Shown: piece after piece, positions 28,523 through 37,320 of the stretch
Numbering within the stretch: the stretch's first letter is position 1
Layout of the letters: each line of letters starts with the position of its first letter
Assembly: GCF_024753285.1 (NCBI RefSeq)
Contig: NZ_JANUGW010000014.1
Span: 1-64,000, forward strand
Direction of reading: 5' to 3'
Length of the DNA: 64,000 bases
DNA from: Massilia pinisoli
Lineage (GTDB): Bacteria > Pseudomonadota > Gammaproteobacteria > Burkholderiales > Burkholderiaceae_D
The notes under the pieces: generated by a model
The model's input: only the letters and a program-made list of their open reading frames with translations
Database searches by the model: none
What the model was told of the DNA's origin: nothing
Position numbers and translations under genes: made by a program

Positions 28523-30001
28523 TTAATTGGCCGCTTGGTCCGCGCGCCGGTCGCGATGGGAGAATTGCCAGTAATCGAACTTGAACAGTTCTTCGCCGGC
28601 CGCGCCGCGGAACACGAAGTAGACATCCTGGACGCCGGAGACAGCGGCGACCCGGACAGACTGCGGCTTCCATTGGCCGCCGGTTCCCGAGACCGGCAGC
28701 GTGCCGATCAACTGGCCATCGAGCTTGCCTAAACGAATCTCGATCTTCGCTCCTGTGGCCGCCTTCGCCTTGGCCGTGCTGGAGAGGCTGGCCATGAAAG
28801 CGCGCGCGCCGCCCGCGCCGAAATCGACATTGCGCACCTGGATGTAGGCCCCGTCATGGATGTCTCGCACATTCTGGCCGCCGGCGCTGCTGGGCTCGAT
28901 TTTGACACCGGAAGACCACGCAATGGTCTCGGCTTCGACGCGCTTGTAGGGATCGAGGGTCGCGACCGGTGCGGGGCCTTCCCTGGTCGGCTGTACCATC
29001 TGGACCGAGCCATCCTGGTTGAACTTCAACTCGTCGACGCACACGGAACGTTTGAAGCCGTCGCCTCCCGGAAGCGCGGCGTTGTGGTAGAAGAGGTAGG
29101 TCTTGCCCTTGAAGTCGACGACGCCCGGGTGGTTGGTGAAGGCGCTTTGCGGGCTCATGACGACGCCGCCGTAGGTCCACGGGCCTTCGGGTGTGGGGCC
29201 GGTGGCGTAGGCGAGATGCTCGGGGATGGGGCCACCTGCAAAAAACAGGTAATTGAGGTTCTTGCGCTGATAGAGCCAGGGACCTTCTTCGTACGATGTG
29301 CCGCGCAAAGCGGGCTTCGGCAGCGTCACACCTTGTGTGTCCGGAGGATTGCGTTCGCCCAAGGCCTTGACGGTCATGGGATGGCGAATGATGCCATTCT
29401 CGCCGACGCTCGTGTCGTAGGAAATCATGTCCTTGTTCAGCTTCACCGACCACAAATTGGGATTGCCCCAGGCGAGATAGGCCTGGCCCTTGTCGTCGAT
29501 GTAGACGGTCGGGTCGATGCTGTCGTACAGGCCGCCGGCGTGGCCCGCGATCAGCGGTTTTTTGATGGGATCGGTATAGGGGCCGAGGGGATTGTCGGCC
29601 ACCAGCACGCCGATGCCCCGGCCTTGCACCGGGGCATAGAGATACCATTTGCCATCCCTCTCGATCGCCTGGGGAGCCCAGGCGCCGTTGTCGAAACCGT
29701 CCCAGCCGGAGATTTCCTTGGCGGCCCAGGGGAAATCCCGGAGGGAGGCGATCGCGCCATGCTGGGTCCAGTTCACCATGTCCGTCGTCGTGGCGAGCAC
29801 CCAGTCCTTCATGTTGAAGTTGTTCTTTTCCCCGACATCCTGATCGTGGCTGGAAAACAGGTAAAGCGTGCCGTTATGGACCATGGGAGCCGGATCGGCG
29901 GTATACATCGTTTGAACAACCGGGTTGAGCGCGAATGACACCGTGGGCAGCGAAGCCAACATGGACAAGAGAACGAGAGCGGAGCGGGGCGTTTTTTTCA
30001 T
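28523..30001 (-). CDS. Secreted GH43 glycosidase with CBM6-like domain
   Basis: A 492-aa enzyme with signal peptide (ending VSFA) and GH43 propeller: Asp36 in YTADPAPMVHNG, Asp163 in SIDPTVYIDDKG and Glu239 in SYEEGPWLY. From about residue 360 a CBM6-type sugar-binding domain follows (RVEAETIAWSSGVKIEPSS, then GAYIQVRNVDFG and FKFDYWQFS). This layout is common in arabinoxylan-active arabinofuranosidases/xylosidases. The ATG at 30001 has no strong ribosome site. The catalytic part is only distantly like the downstream GH43, so the two are not a recent duplication. Confidence 0.9.
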   Translation of the reverse strand: MKKTPRSALVLLSMLASLPTVSFALNPVVQTMYTADPAPMVHNGTLYLFSSHDQDVGEKNNFNMKDWVLATTTDMVNWTQHGAIASLRDFPWAAKEISGWDGFDNGAWAPQAIERDGKWYLYAPVQGRGIGVLVADNPLGPYTDPIKKPLIAGHAGGLYDSIDPTVYIDDKGQAYLAWGNPNLWSVKLNKDMISYDTSVGENGIIRHPMTVKALGERNPPDTQGVTLPKPALRGTSYEEGPWLYQRKNLNYLFFAGGPIPEHLAYATGPTPEGPWTYGGVVMSPQSAFTNHPGVVDFKGKTYLFYHNAALPGGDGFKRSVCVDELKFNQDGSVQMVQPTREGPAPVATLDPYKRVEAETIAWSSGVKIEPSSAGGQNVRDIHDGAYIQVRNVDFGAGGARAFMASLSSTAKAKAATGAKIEIRLGKLDGQLIGTLPVSGTGGQWKPQSVRVAAVSGVQDVYFVFRGAAGEELFKFDYWQFSHRDRRADQAAN

Positions 30002-30429
30002 TAGGGTCGGAAAATAGGGGGCGGAATGCGTAGCGGAACAGGCGGTTTAAGCGCGGGAGCCGGATCGCATCTTGCCATCAACGAGGTTGTTTACGAGTTC
30101 AATAAGCCACTGATGGAAGGGAAAGCAAGCGCAGTACCTCCGATATGCCACGCGACAGGTCTAAAACAAGTCTGAAGTTATTTTCAAGCGGAAACCGAAG
30201 AGTGGAACTTTAAGTTTTGCGAGTGTTTAGCGAGTGGTAGTTCATCAGCTGAAAAGCCGGTTTCTTGTACGACGCCGGCTGTAAGGCAAAATTTTATGAA
30301 GCTTAATCAGTAATCGCGCTTCTCACGGTAACGGAAGCTGCTGTTCCAAAGAATCGAAAACTTACCGTCAGGCGCTGTCAACAATATGCTTGTTTTCGCT
30401 TGCGGGACGGGCAAGTCCGCCAACCGATC
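30002..30429. other. AT-richer intergenic region upstream of the GH43 operon
   Basis: This segment is visibly richer in A and T than the genes around it and holds no supportable frame. It should contain the promoter of the minus-strand GH43 operon, but I could not assign boxes. Confidence 0.4.
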
Positions 30430-30880
30430 CAGCAATCCGACCGAGTCTATCGCAAATATTTCGGCAAAACTACACGCCAAAACGCGCCGCCGCCTGCCGT
30501 GACGGCCTCCGGCGAAAATTCTGCATGGCTGCTACCGGTATTCGTGCAGATTTTGATATTGCTCGCTTTAAAAGGGCGTAGTTCGGGCCGACCGCCACCT
30601 GTGCGCCAGCGGTGGCGCCGCCGTCGCAGCACATCGAATGCAAAGTAGTGCAGCATCAATGCGATTATCTGCACCTTGTAATATCTTCACCATTCGCGCT
30701 ATTTCGGTGCTTATCCTCCGTATCCTTTTCTGCCCGCCAGGTCCGTGCCGTTGATTATCTAACGCAGCAGTACGGCCAAAACAGCCCGCCGTTTGAACTG
30801 ACCCGAAAAAGTCGGACGTCAGCGTTCCGGCGGGGCACCGCCACGACATCTTTTTCCTCGATCCATGCCACGGCGGCGCA
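30430..30880 (+). repeat. Dispersed repeat R2, copy A
   Basis: It matches 38938-39410 in the same orientation. The strongest blocks are CAAATATTTCGGCAAAAC and ACACGCCAAAACGCGCCG near 30455-30490, GTGCAGATTTTG near 30545, and TTGTAATATCTTCACC near 30678. Homology weakens but can be followed to about 30880. Both copies lie in gaps beside glycosidase genes. No intact open frame or transposase is present. The minus strand reads MVKILQGAD here and LTVKILQEC in copy B, so a decayed gene is possible. Confidence 0.7.
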
Positions 30881-31087
30881 GTCATCCATCACTCGTGCTT
30901 AGCACTCTTATTTAAAGTTACTAAAAGATCTGCACTCAGATACTTTTATAGCCATAAATGCCATGTGCCTCTCTTCGATCTCTTTGATCTCCTCGTAGAC
31001 TTTTCAATGTCCGCGAAAACGATTTCAAACGGGGCCCTGCCAACGGTGGCGGCAGGAGGGGCGGCGCAAATATAAATGGAGACGGTA

Positions 31088-34000
31088 ATGTATGTGAGAA
31101 GCAAGATAATGACCGGCCTGGCTGCATGCATGCTGGTATCGCTGAATGCTGCGGCTGAAAATTACAAATGGGACAACGTTGCAATCGGCGGCGGCGGCTT
31201 CGTTTCGGGTATCGTGACCAGCAAGAGCGAGCGCGGCGTCGTTTACGCGCGCACCGATGTGGGCGGCGCCTACCGCTACGACAGCCAGACCGGCCGCTGG
31301 ATCGCGCTGACGGACTGGCTGTCCCAGGCCGACGTGGGCCTGATGGGCGTGGAATCGCTGGCGATCGACCCGCGCAACGCGGCCAATTTATACATGCTGG
31401 TCGGCACCGAATACTTCAACGGCGGCAAAACCGCCATCCTGCGCTCGACCGACTATGGCAAGACCTTCACCGTTACCGACGTGACCAGTCAGTTCAAGGC
31501 GCACGGCAACGGCATGGGCCGCGGGACCGGCGAGCGGCTGCAAGTCGACCCGGGTGCGAGCAATGTGCTGTTCGTGGGCACGCGCCACAATGGCCTGTTC
31601 AAGAGCATCGATTCGGGCGCGACATGGAGCCGCGTCAATGGGTTCAACGTCAACGACACGCCCAACGGTGTTGGCATCAGCTTCGTGCTGCTCGATCCCA
31701 CCAGTGTCACGCAAGGCACTGCCAAGCGCATCTTCGTCGGCGTGTCGCGTTACGGCTCGGTCGGCCCCAACCTGTATTTGAGCAAGGATGGCGGCGTCAC
31801 CTTCGCCCCCGTGGCCGGCGCGCCCGTCGGCCTGATACCGCAGCGCGCGGCGCTCACGTCCAAAGGCCGCCTGTACCTGACCTACGGCAACGGCGCCGGG
31901 CCGCACGGGGGATCGGCGAGCGAGCCTTTGGACCACGGCCAGATCTGGGAATACAACACCATTGGCGGCGCCTGGACCAATGTGACGCCGGCCGGCAAGA
32001 ACATGGCGTTCGGCGGCATCAGCGTCGACCCGACCAATCCCAAGCGCCTGGTCGCCTCGACCGTCAACACCTGGTTGCTGCAGCGGCAGGACCCGGCACC
32101 AACCTGGGGCGACCGGATCTTCACGTCGGTCGACGCCGGGCGCACCTGGACCGACCTGATGGACCGCGGCATGACGGTCGATCCGAATGGCATCGACTGG
32201 ATCTCGAAGCAGGCGATCCACTGGGCCGCCGATATCGAGTTCGACCCCTTCGATCCGAAGAGCGCGTGGGTGGTGTCGGGCAACGGCCTGTTCAAGACGA
32301 GCGACATCGACGCGCCCAAGAGCAGCTGGAAGTACGACGTGCGCGGGATCGAAGAGACCGTCGCATTCTCCGCCGAGAGCATCCCGAACGGGCCGCTGGT
32401 ATCGGTCCTCGGCGACTTTGACGGCTTCATCCAGGATGCGCCGGACCAGTACGGCCTGCAACACAGCCCGACGATGGGAACCACCACCGGCCTGGCGGTT
32501 GCCACCCAGAACCCGAACGTGATGGCGCGGGTGGGCAATTCGCTCTACACGTCGACCAATAGGGGGGCGAACTGGGTGCAAGCGCCGTCCATCATGGCGC
32601 CGAAGGGCAACGCGGCCCTGTCGGCGGATGGCTACGTGCTGCTGCATAGCCCGGAAAATTCGACCACCACCTATCGCTCGACCGATTCCGGCGTCAACTG
32701 GACCCAGGTCGCCGGCCTGTCCGTGAACAACGCGCGCCCGGTGGCCGACCCGGTCAATCCGGCCAAGTTCTACGTGTACGACCGCGGCACCGGCAAACTG
32801 CTGGTGAGCACCGATGGCGGCGTCTCGTTCAGTCCCGCAGCCCAGCTGGCCGCCGGCGGTTCGACGATCTTGCGCGCCACTCCCGGCGTCGAGGGCGACC
32901 TGTGGGCATGCCTGAACTCGGGCGGCCTTTCCCACTCGACCGACTCGGGTGTCACCTTCACCAAGGTGAGCACGATCAGCTCTTGCGAGACTTTAGGTCT
33001 GGGCAAGGAGGCGCCGGGCGCCAGCCATCCGACCCTGTACATGTGGGGCGCGGTGAGCAGCGCGCGCGGCCTGCTGCGCTCGATCGACCAGGGCGCCAGC
33101 TGGGTGCGCGTCAACGACGATGCCCATCAATATGGCGGCCCACAGACGGGCTGGATCACCGGCGACATGAACACGTACGGCACGGTCTACATGAGCACCG
33201 CCGGCCGCGGCATCGCCTATGGCAGGATCGACCCGGCCGGCGACGTCCCGGTGACACCGCAGGTGTATGTGCCGCCGCCTAAGTTCGCCGATTGCAAATA
33301 CGTCCTGACTCCCTTCATCTGGTGGGGCGGCGGGGCCGCCGACGTGCTAATCACCAACAACGGCAGCTCGGTCATCAACGGCTGGTCGGTGAACTGGACC
33401 TATGAAGACGACGCCCAGGTGAATGCGATCTATGGCGGGACGATCACGGGCAGCAAGCCGACCTACACGGCGACGCCCGACGGCAACAGCGTCATCAACC
33501 CGGGCCAGACCGTGTCGTTCCGCGTCCTCTTCAGCCAGTATTCGGAGAAACCTGGCCCGATTCCGCTCGTGTTCGGCGACATCTGCAACACGCAGGTGCC
33601 TCCGCCTCCGCCTCCTCTTTATCCGAGCTATAACACCAGTCCAATTGCGCCGAATGCGACTGGCATGAGCAGTAACGCTACCCAGTTGGCTGCCAAGATA
33701 AAGCTGGGCACCAACATTGGAAATACGTTGGAAGCGTACGGTTGCACGCCAGCGTCAGAGACTTGCTGGGGCAATCCGGAAGTGTCTGCCGCCTATGTGA
33801 AATTGGTAAAGGACAGCGGTTTCGACGCGATTCGGATCCCCGTATCCTGGGATCAGTATGCCGATCAGACCACTGGAAAAATCAGTGACGCTTGGCTCGA
33901 CCGCGTGAAGCAAGTGGTGCAGTACGCAGTGGATAACGGACTCTACGCGATCGTGAATATCCATTGGGATGGAGGTTGGTTGGAGAGGAACGTTAACTTT

Positions 34001-35164
34001 GCGAGTAAAGTCGCGGTTAATGCCAAACAGAAAGCCTATTGGGAGCAAATCGCCACGAAGCTGCGCGACTTTGACGAGCATGTCCTGTTTGCCAGCGCCA
34101 ACGAGCCCGATGCGATCACGCCGGACCAAGTCAAGGTTCTCGACAGTTATCACCAGACATTTGTGAATGCGGTTCGTTCGACGGGCGGTAGGAACGCTTA
34201 TCGCGTGCTGGTGCTCCAGGGCCTCAGAACCGACATCGATATGACTTACGATAATTGGAATGGCATGCCGACCGACACGGTACCGGGTCGCCAAATGGCT
34301 GAAGTTCATTACTACCCCGGGGCTTTTTCTAACCTTGCAGAAGATACCGACTGGTCACAGATGCAATGTTACTGGGGTGACGGCTACAAATCGCTGACTG
34401 ATACGTACCGCAACTCACCCGGGAAGCTTCCGCTCATGGAAGAGGCTTATACCGATGCGCAGTTTGCCAAAATGAAAACCAAATTCGTGGACCGAGGCAT
34501 CCCAGTGGTGTTGGGGGAGTTCGCTGCGATGAAGCGTTCCCAGGAAGTTTGCGCTGACCTGGATCTGCATCTCGCTTCGAGGGAACATTTCTATCAAGTC
34601 GTCACCCAGTCGGCGCTTGCACACGGTCTCTTGCCATTCGCATGGGAGATCGGGATGGCGGAAGGTCTGTTATTTGACCGTGTCACGCCGGCCGTGGGTG
34701 ATCCACAAGTGCTTGATGCAATGTTGGTAGGCGCCGGAAAGCTTTTCGGACTGAGTAATCGTCCACATAGCTGGACCGTGGGTAATGACGCCGCGGATAC
34801 CAGTTCGACCGCGTATATGCAAGCTACAGTCAACCAGGCGGGGGCGGCTGCTACTTATAATTTTGCGCATCCAATTAACTGGAGTGGCGCAACCTTGAAA
34901 GTGGTCCTTAATTTTGATCAGGCGTTTGTTTCGGATCGAAACGGCGGGATGGATGGCTTGTTCCAGTTCTTTACTTATTCCGACGGCTGGGCTGCTTCTG
35001 AGTGGAATTGCTGGACTGGCTATAAAACATTGGTTGCAGGTCAAGATACAGAATTCACGTGTTCTGCCTTTGGGATCCAGAATGCGGTAGGGCTAGGTAT
35101 CCAATTCTTCGCAAAAACAGGTTCCGTTACCATCAAACGAGCAACGATTAAATTGGCTCAATAA
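31088..35164 (+). CDS. Multimodular xyloglucanase: GH74-CBM2-GH5 plus C-terminal domain
   Basis: A 1358-aa secreted protein. Numbering from the ATG at 31076 (four residues earlier), the modules are as follows. The signal peptide ends NAAA. GH74 double propeller, about 30-725, has the base aspartate in ARTDVGGAYR and the candidate acid in VLGDFDGF. CBM2, about 732-840 (KYVLTPFIWWGGGAADVLI), has aromatic binding residues. A proline linker (PPPPPPLYPS) follows. GH5, about 860-1225, has acid/base in FASANEP and nucleophile in VVLGEFAAM. A beta-rich domain of about 130 residues ends the protein. GH74 and GH5 (subfamily 4-like) both suit endo-cleavage of xyloglucan. From about 33610 the third-position GC drops sharply, suggesting the GH5 end has a separate origin. 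I prefer 31088 because GGAG lies six bases upstream. Confidence 0.9.
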   Translation: MYVRSKIMTGLAACMLVSLNAAAENYKWDNVAIGGGGFVSGIVTSKSERGVVYARTDVGGAYRYDSQTGRWIALTDWLSQADVGLMGVESLAIDPRNAANLYMLVGTEYFNGGKTAILRSTDYGKTFTVTDVTSQFKAHGNGMGRGTGERLQVDPGASNVLFVGTRHNGLFKSIDSGATWSRVNGFNVNDTPNGVGISFVLLDPTSVTQGTAKRIFVGVSRYGSVGPNLYLSKDGGVTFAPVAGAPVGLIPQRAALTSKGRLYLTYGNGAGPHGGSASEPLDHGQIWEYNTIGGAWTNVTPAGKNMAFGGISVDPTNPKRLVASTVNTWLLQRQDPAPTWGDRIFTSVDAGRTWTDLMDRGMTVDPNGIDWISKQAIHWAADIEFDPFDPKSAWVVSGNGLFKTSDIDAPKSSWKYDVRGIEETVAFSAESIPNGPLVSVLGDFDGFIQDAPDQYGLQHSPTMGTTTGLAVATQNPNVMARVGNSLYTSTNRGANWVQAPSIMAPKGNAALSADGYVLLHSPENSTTTYRSTDSGVNWTQVAGLSVNNARPVADPVNPAKFYVYDRGTGKLLVSTDGGVSFSPAAQLAAGGSTILRATPGVEGDLWACLNSGGLSHSTDSGVTFTKVSTISSCETLGLGKEAPGASHPTLYMWGAVSSARGLLRSIDQGASWVRVNDDAHQYGGPQTGWITGDMNTYGTVYMSTAGRGIAYGRIDPAGDVPVTPQVYVPPPKFADCKYVLTPFIWWGGGAADVLITNNGSSVINGWSVNWTYEDDAQVNAIYGGTITGSKPTYTATPDGNSVINPGQTVSFRVLFSQYSEKPGPIPLVFGDICNTQVPPPPPPLYPSYNTSPIAPNATGMSSNATQLAAKIKLGTNIGNTLEAYGCTPASETCWGNPEVSAAYVKLVKDSGFDAIRIPVSWDQYADQTTGKISDAWLDRVKQVVQYAVDNGLYAIVNIHWDGGWLERNVNFASKVAVNAKQKAYWEQIATKLRDFDEHVLFASANEPDAITPDQVKVLDSYHQTFVNAVRSTGGRNAYRVLVLQGLRTDIDMTYDNWNGMPTDTVPGRQMAEVHYYPGAFSNLAEDTDWSQMQCYWGDGYKSLTDTYRNSPGKLPLMEEAYTDAQFAKMKTKFVDRGIPVVLGEFAAMKRSQEVCADLDLHLASREHFYQVVTQSALAHGLLPFAWEIGMAEGLLFDRVTPAVGDPQVLDAMLVGAGKLFGLSNRPHSWTVGNDAADTSSTAYMQATVNQAGAAATYNFAHPINWSGATLKVVLNFDQAFVSDRNGGMDGLFQFFTYSDGWAASEWNCWTGYKTLVAGQDTEFTCSAFGIQNAVGLGIQFFAKTGSVTIKRATIKLAQ

Positions 35165-35186
35165 CCGTCCGTCATAAGGTATTCAC

Positions 35187-35783
35187 ATGAAAAAAATTCT
35201 CTGCGCATTGTTCGCTAGCTCCAGCCTGATGCTGGCCGGCGGCGCCCATGCCGCTGTGATCGGGTTCGACGATGTCATCACCGAAGGCGACTTCACCAGC
35301 CTCTCCGACGCCAGTCCTTATGCCAGCCTCTCCTGGGGTGCCGGCTGGTTCGCGGGCGACAGCGGCATCGACGGCTACGCCAACGCCGCCCATTCCGGCG
35401 CCAATTTCGCCGTCAATGGCTTTGGCGACGACCAGATCAGCATCAGCAGCGCCGTCGGCTTCAATTTCGCCGGTGCCTGGTTCGCCACGCCGGAAGGCGC
35501 CGGCGACAAGGCTGGCTGGATCACCGTCACCGCCTACGACGCCCTCAACCAGCTGATCGGCACCACTGGCAATATCGCCATCGGCGACAGCTACCGGTGG
35601 GTCACCGGCGGGTTCGCCAACGTGGCGATGCTGACCATCACACGCGACAGCGGCTGGTATGTGATGGACGACTTCACCACCGCCGTCGCCTCCGGCACGG
35701 TGCCCGTTCCGGCCTCGCCGCTGGTGCTGGGGATCGGCCTGCTTGCCCTGATCCTGGCCCGGCGCATGCCGCAACGCGGCTAG
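35187..35783 (+). CDS. PEP-CTERM sorting-domain protein
   Basis: A 198-aa protein with signal peptide (ending GAHA) and a C-terminal sorting signal: a VPVPAS motif, a hydrophobic helix (LVLGIGLLALIL) and the basic tail ARRMPQR. This tripartite end is recognised by exosortase/EpsH systems, which anchor or process such proteins during exopolysaccharide export. The mature domain (Gly/Ala/Asp-rich, beta) is unrecognised. It begins 22 bases after the xyloglucanase stop and is followed by a terminator, so it is probably co-transcribed with it. No exosortase gene is in the window. Confidence 0.85.
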   Translation: MKKILCALFASSSLMLAGGAHAAVIGFDDVITEGDFTSLSDASPYASLSWGAGWFAGDSGIDGYANAAHSGANFAVNGFGDDQISISSAVGFNFAGAWFATPEGAGDKAGWITVTAYDALNQLIGTTGNIAIGDSYRWVTGGFANVAMLTITRDSGWYVMDDFTTAVASGTVPVPASPLVLGIGLLALILARRMPQRG

Positions 35784-35837
35784 AAGTTGACGCGGGCACG
35801 TCCCGCGCTTTTGTCCGTTTGTGGTGTCAGCAAACGT

Positions 35838-35876
35838 CAGGGGGAGAGGGTGGGTAGCCATCTCCCCCTGCTTTTT
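35838..35876 (+). terminator. Rho-independent terminator
   Basis: CAGGGGGAGA (35838-35847) pairs perfectly with TCTCCCCCTG (35861-35870) across a 13-base loop and is followed by CTTTTT. It ends the xyloglucanase/PEP-CTERM transcript. Confidence 0.85.
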
Positions 35877-36217
35877 CCATCGGCAGTTCTTCGCCCCAGC
35901 CTCAGTTCCGACGCGCGACGCCGCAACGCCACGACAGTGCAACAAGCGATACCAGCGCGCCGGTTGCGCCGGTATCGATCCTGCAGTCGCGTAGCTCAGC
36001 TCGACGGTGCAAGCAAACATCAGCGCGGCGCGTCCCCGCTGGAGTCCAGGACAGTGGCAAAGGAGATCAGGGGCGTGCCGGTTCGGCCGCTCCCTTGCAG
36101 ACGGTAGCCGGGCGCAGTGGCGCGGCGAACGCTCACGGTCTGCCATCGGCGTGGCCGTCAGCGTGTGACGGTCGTTGCTGTGGTTGCCAGGCCAGGCCCG
36201 CCAACCGGCGGCGCCTA
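35877..36217. other. Intergenic stretch, no gene seen
   Basis: About 340 bases between the terminator and the convergent PA14 gene. It contains a tRNA-like snippet (GTAGCTCAGCTC near 35991), but the rest of a tRNA is missing. No supportable frame. Confidence 0.4.
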
Positions 36218-37168
36218 TTACTCCTTCGACTGGATCGGCGGCAGCATGCTGGCCGGCGGCCGCCCTATCAGGCTGCGCGGCAAGTACCCGTAATCCGCCG
36301 CACCGGGCTTTTTCCACGCGAGCATCAACGCGAGATCGGGGCCTGGGCCCTGGAAGTAACGCACGCGGAAATTGCGCAAGCCCTTTTCCAGCTTTACGGT
36401 GGTCGCCACGGGTGTCGGCGCGTGGATGCCATCGTTGTCGATCACGTTTTCATCGTCGATGCTGAGAATGGCACCATCGTCGGCCAACAGCATCAGTTCC
36501 CACGTGGCGGTTTCCGCAATGTTGACGGTGAAGCGAATATCCATCCCGAACCATTCATTCGTCGAGCCCATGCCGGGAAAGCCTTCCTGGAAGGAGCGCG
36601 GCGTGATATTGAGTTGGGCCAGGCAGACGCGCTTGACCGGCTTGCGTCGGCGCATTTCGGACACCGATCGGGTGCCGACATTGAGACGATACACGTCGGC
36701 GACCATATGCCGATCCGACGCATCGGCGCATTCTTCGAACAGCTTGGGGGGCGTGCTGGCCACGGCTTCCTTCGCGGGCTCTGGGGCGGGCGGAGGCGGA
36801 GGCGGGGCCGGGACAGGAACCGGTGCCGGTGCCGGGACAGGAGCCGGGCCCCGGATGGCGTCGGGTACGACGTCGACCACTGGCGGCGGGGCAATCGGGG
36901 GCGGAGCGATGGTGGGAGGGACCATATCGCTTACGGCTGGCGGAGGCTCGGAAATCTTTTTTTCCGGTACTTTGTCCTGGAGCAGGACCATGTCTACGGC
37001 GCGCGGCGGCGGCGTGGGACGGCGCGCCCGCGACAGCAGCATGGCGGTCAGCAAGGCCAGATGGATGAGCAATACGACGCCCAGCGCAACGCGCCGGTTC
37101 TTGCGCGGGAACGAAGGCTGCCCTTCAGTTGCGGGCGTGGCCAAATTGGATTCCGGTCCTGAACTCAT
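36218..37168 (-). CDS. Membrane-anchored proline-rich protein with PA14-like domain
   Basis: A 316-aa protein with a TonB-like build at the N-terminus: a short basic cytoplasmic tail (PRKNRR), one membrane helix (about 26-45), then a long Pro/Ala/Val segment (about 50-135) able to span the periplasm. The C-terminal domain (about 140-310) is not TonB. It has the PA14 pattern: WFGMDIRFTVNIAETATWEL, LLADDGAILSIDDENVIDND, and the ending RVRYFQGPGPDLALMLAWKK. PA14 domains bind glycans in many enzymes and adhesins. No catalytic motif is visible. It lies beside the GH51 gene on the same strand but 150 bases after it. Function is unknown; a glycan-sensing or tethering role is a guess. Confidence 0.75.
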   Translation of the reverse strand: MSSGPESNLATPATEGQPSFPRKNRRVALGVVLLIHLALLTAMLLSRARRPTPPPRAVDMVLLQDKVPEKKISEPPPAVSDMVPPTIAPPPIAPPPVVDVVPDAIRGPAPVPAPAPVPVPAPPPPPPAPEPAKEAVASTPPKLFEECADASDRHMVADVYRLNVGTRSVSEMRRRKPVKRVCLAQLNITPRSFQEGFPGMGSTNEWFGMDIRFTVNIAETATWELMLLADDGAILSIDDENVIDNDGIHAPTPVATTVKLEKGLRNFRVRYFQGPGPDLALMLAWKKPGAADYGYLPRSLIGRPPASMLPPIQSKE

Positions 37169-37320
37169 ACGTTTCCAAATACGATATCAATTTATTGAGG
37201 TTTGGCGCCCTTGCGGTGCCCGAGCAGGAGCGGTGAACTGCTGCCACTCCGGTTCAGGATGGGCTACATCGGTGCCATCGTGCATGCCGAAGGTGATCAT
37301 GTGACGCTTGCGCGCGGCGC

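Noticed and set aside
35985..36060. tRNA-like D-arm GTAGCTCAGCTC
   Set aside because: No T-arm (GTTCGA-type) sequence, no acceptor stem and no consistent cloverleaf follow.
36218..37168. Calling the proline-rich protein TonB
   Set aside because: The C-terminal domain lacks TonB features and reads as PA14-like; only the N-terminal plan is TonB-like.
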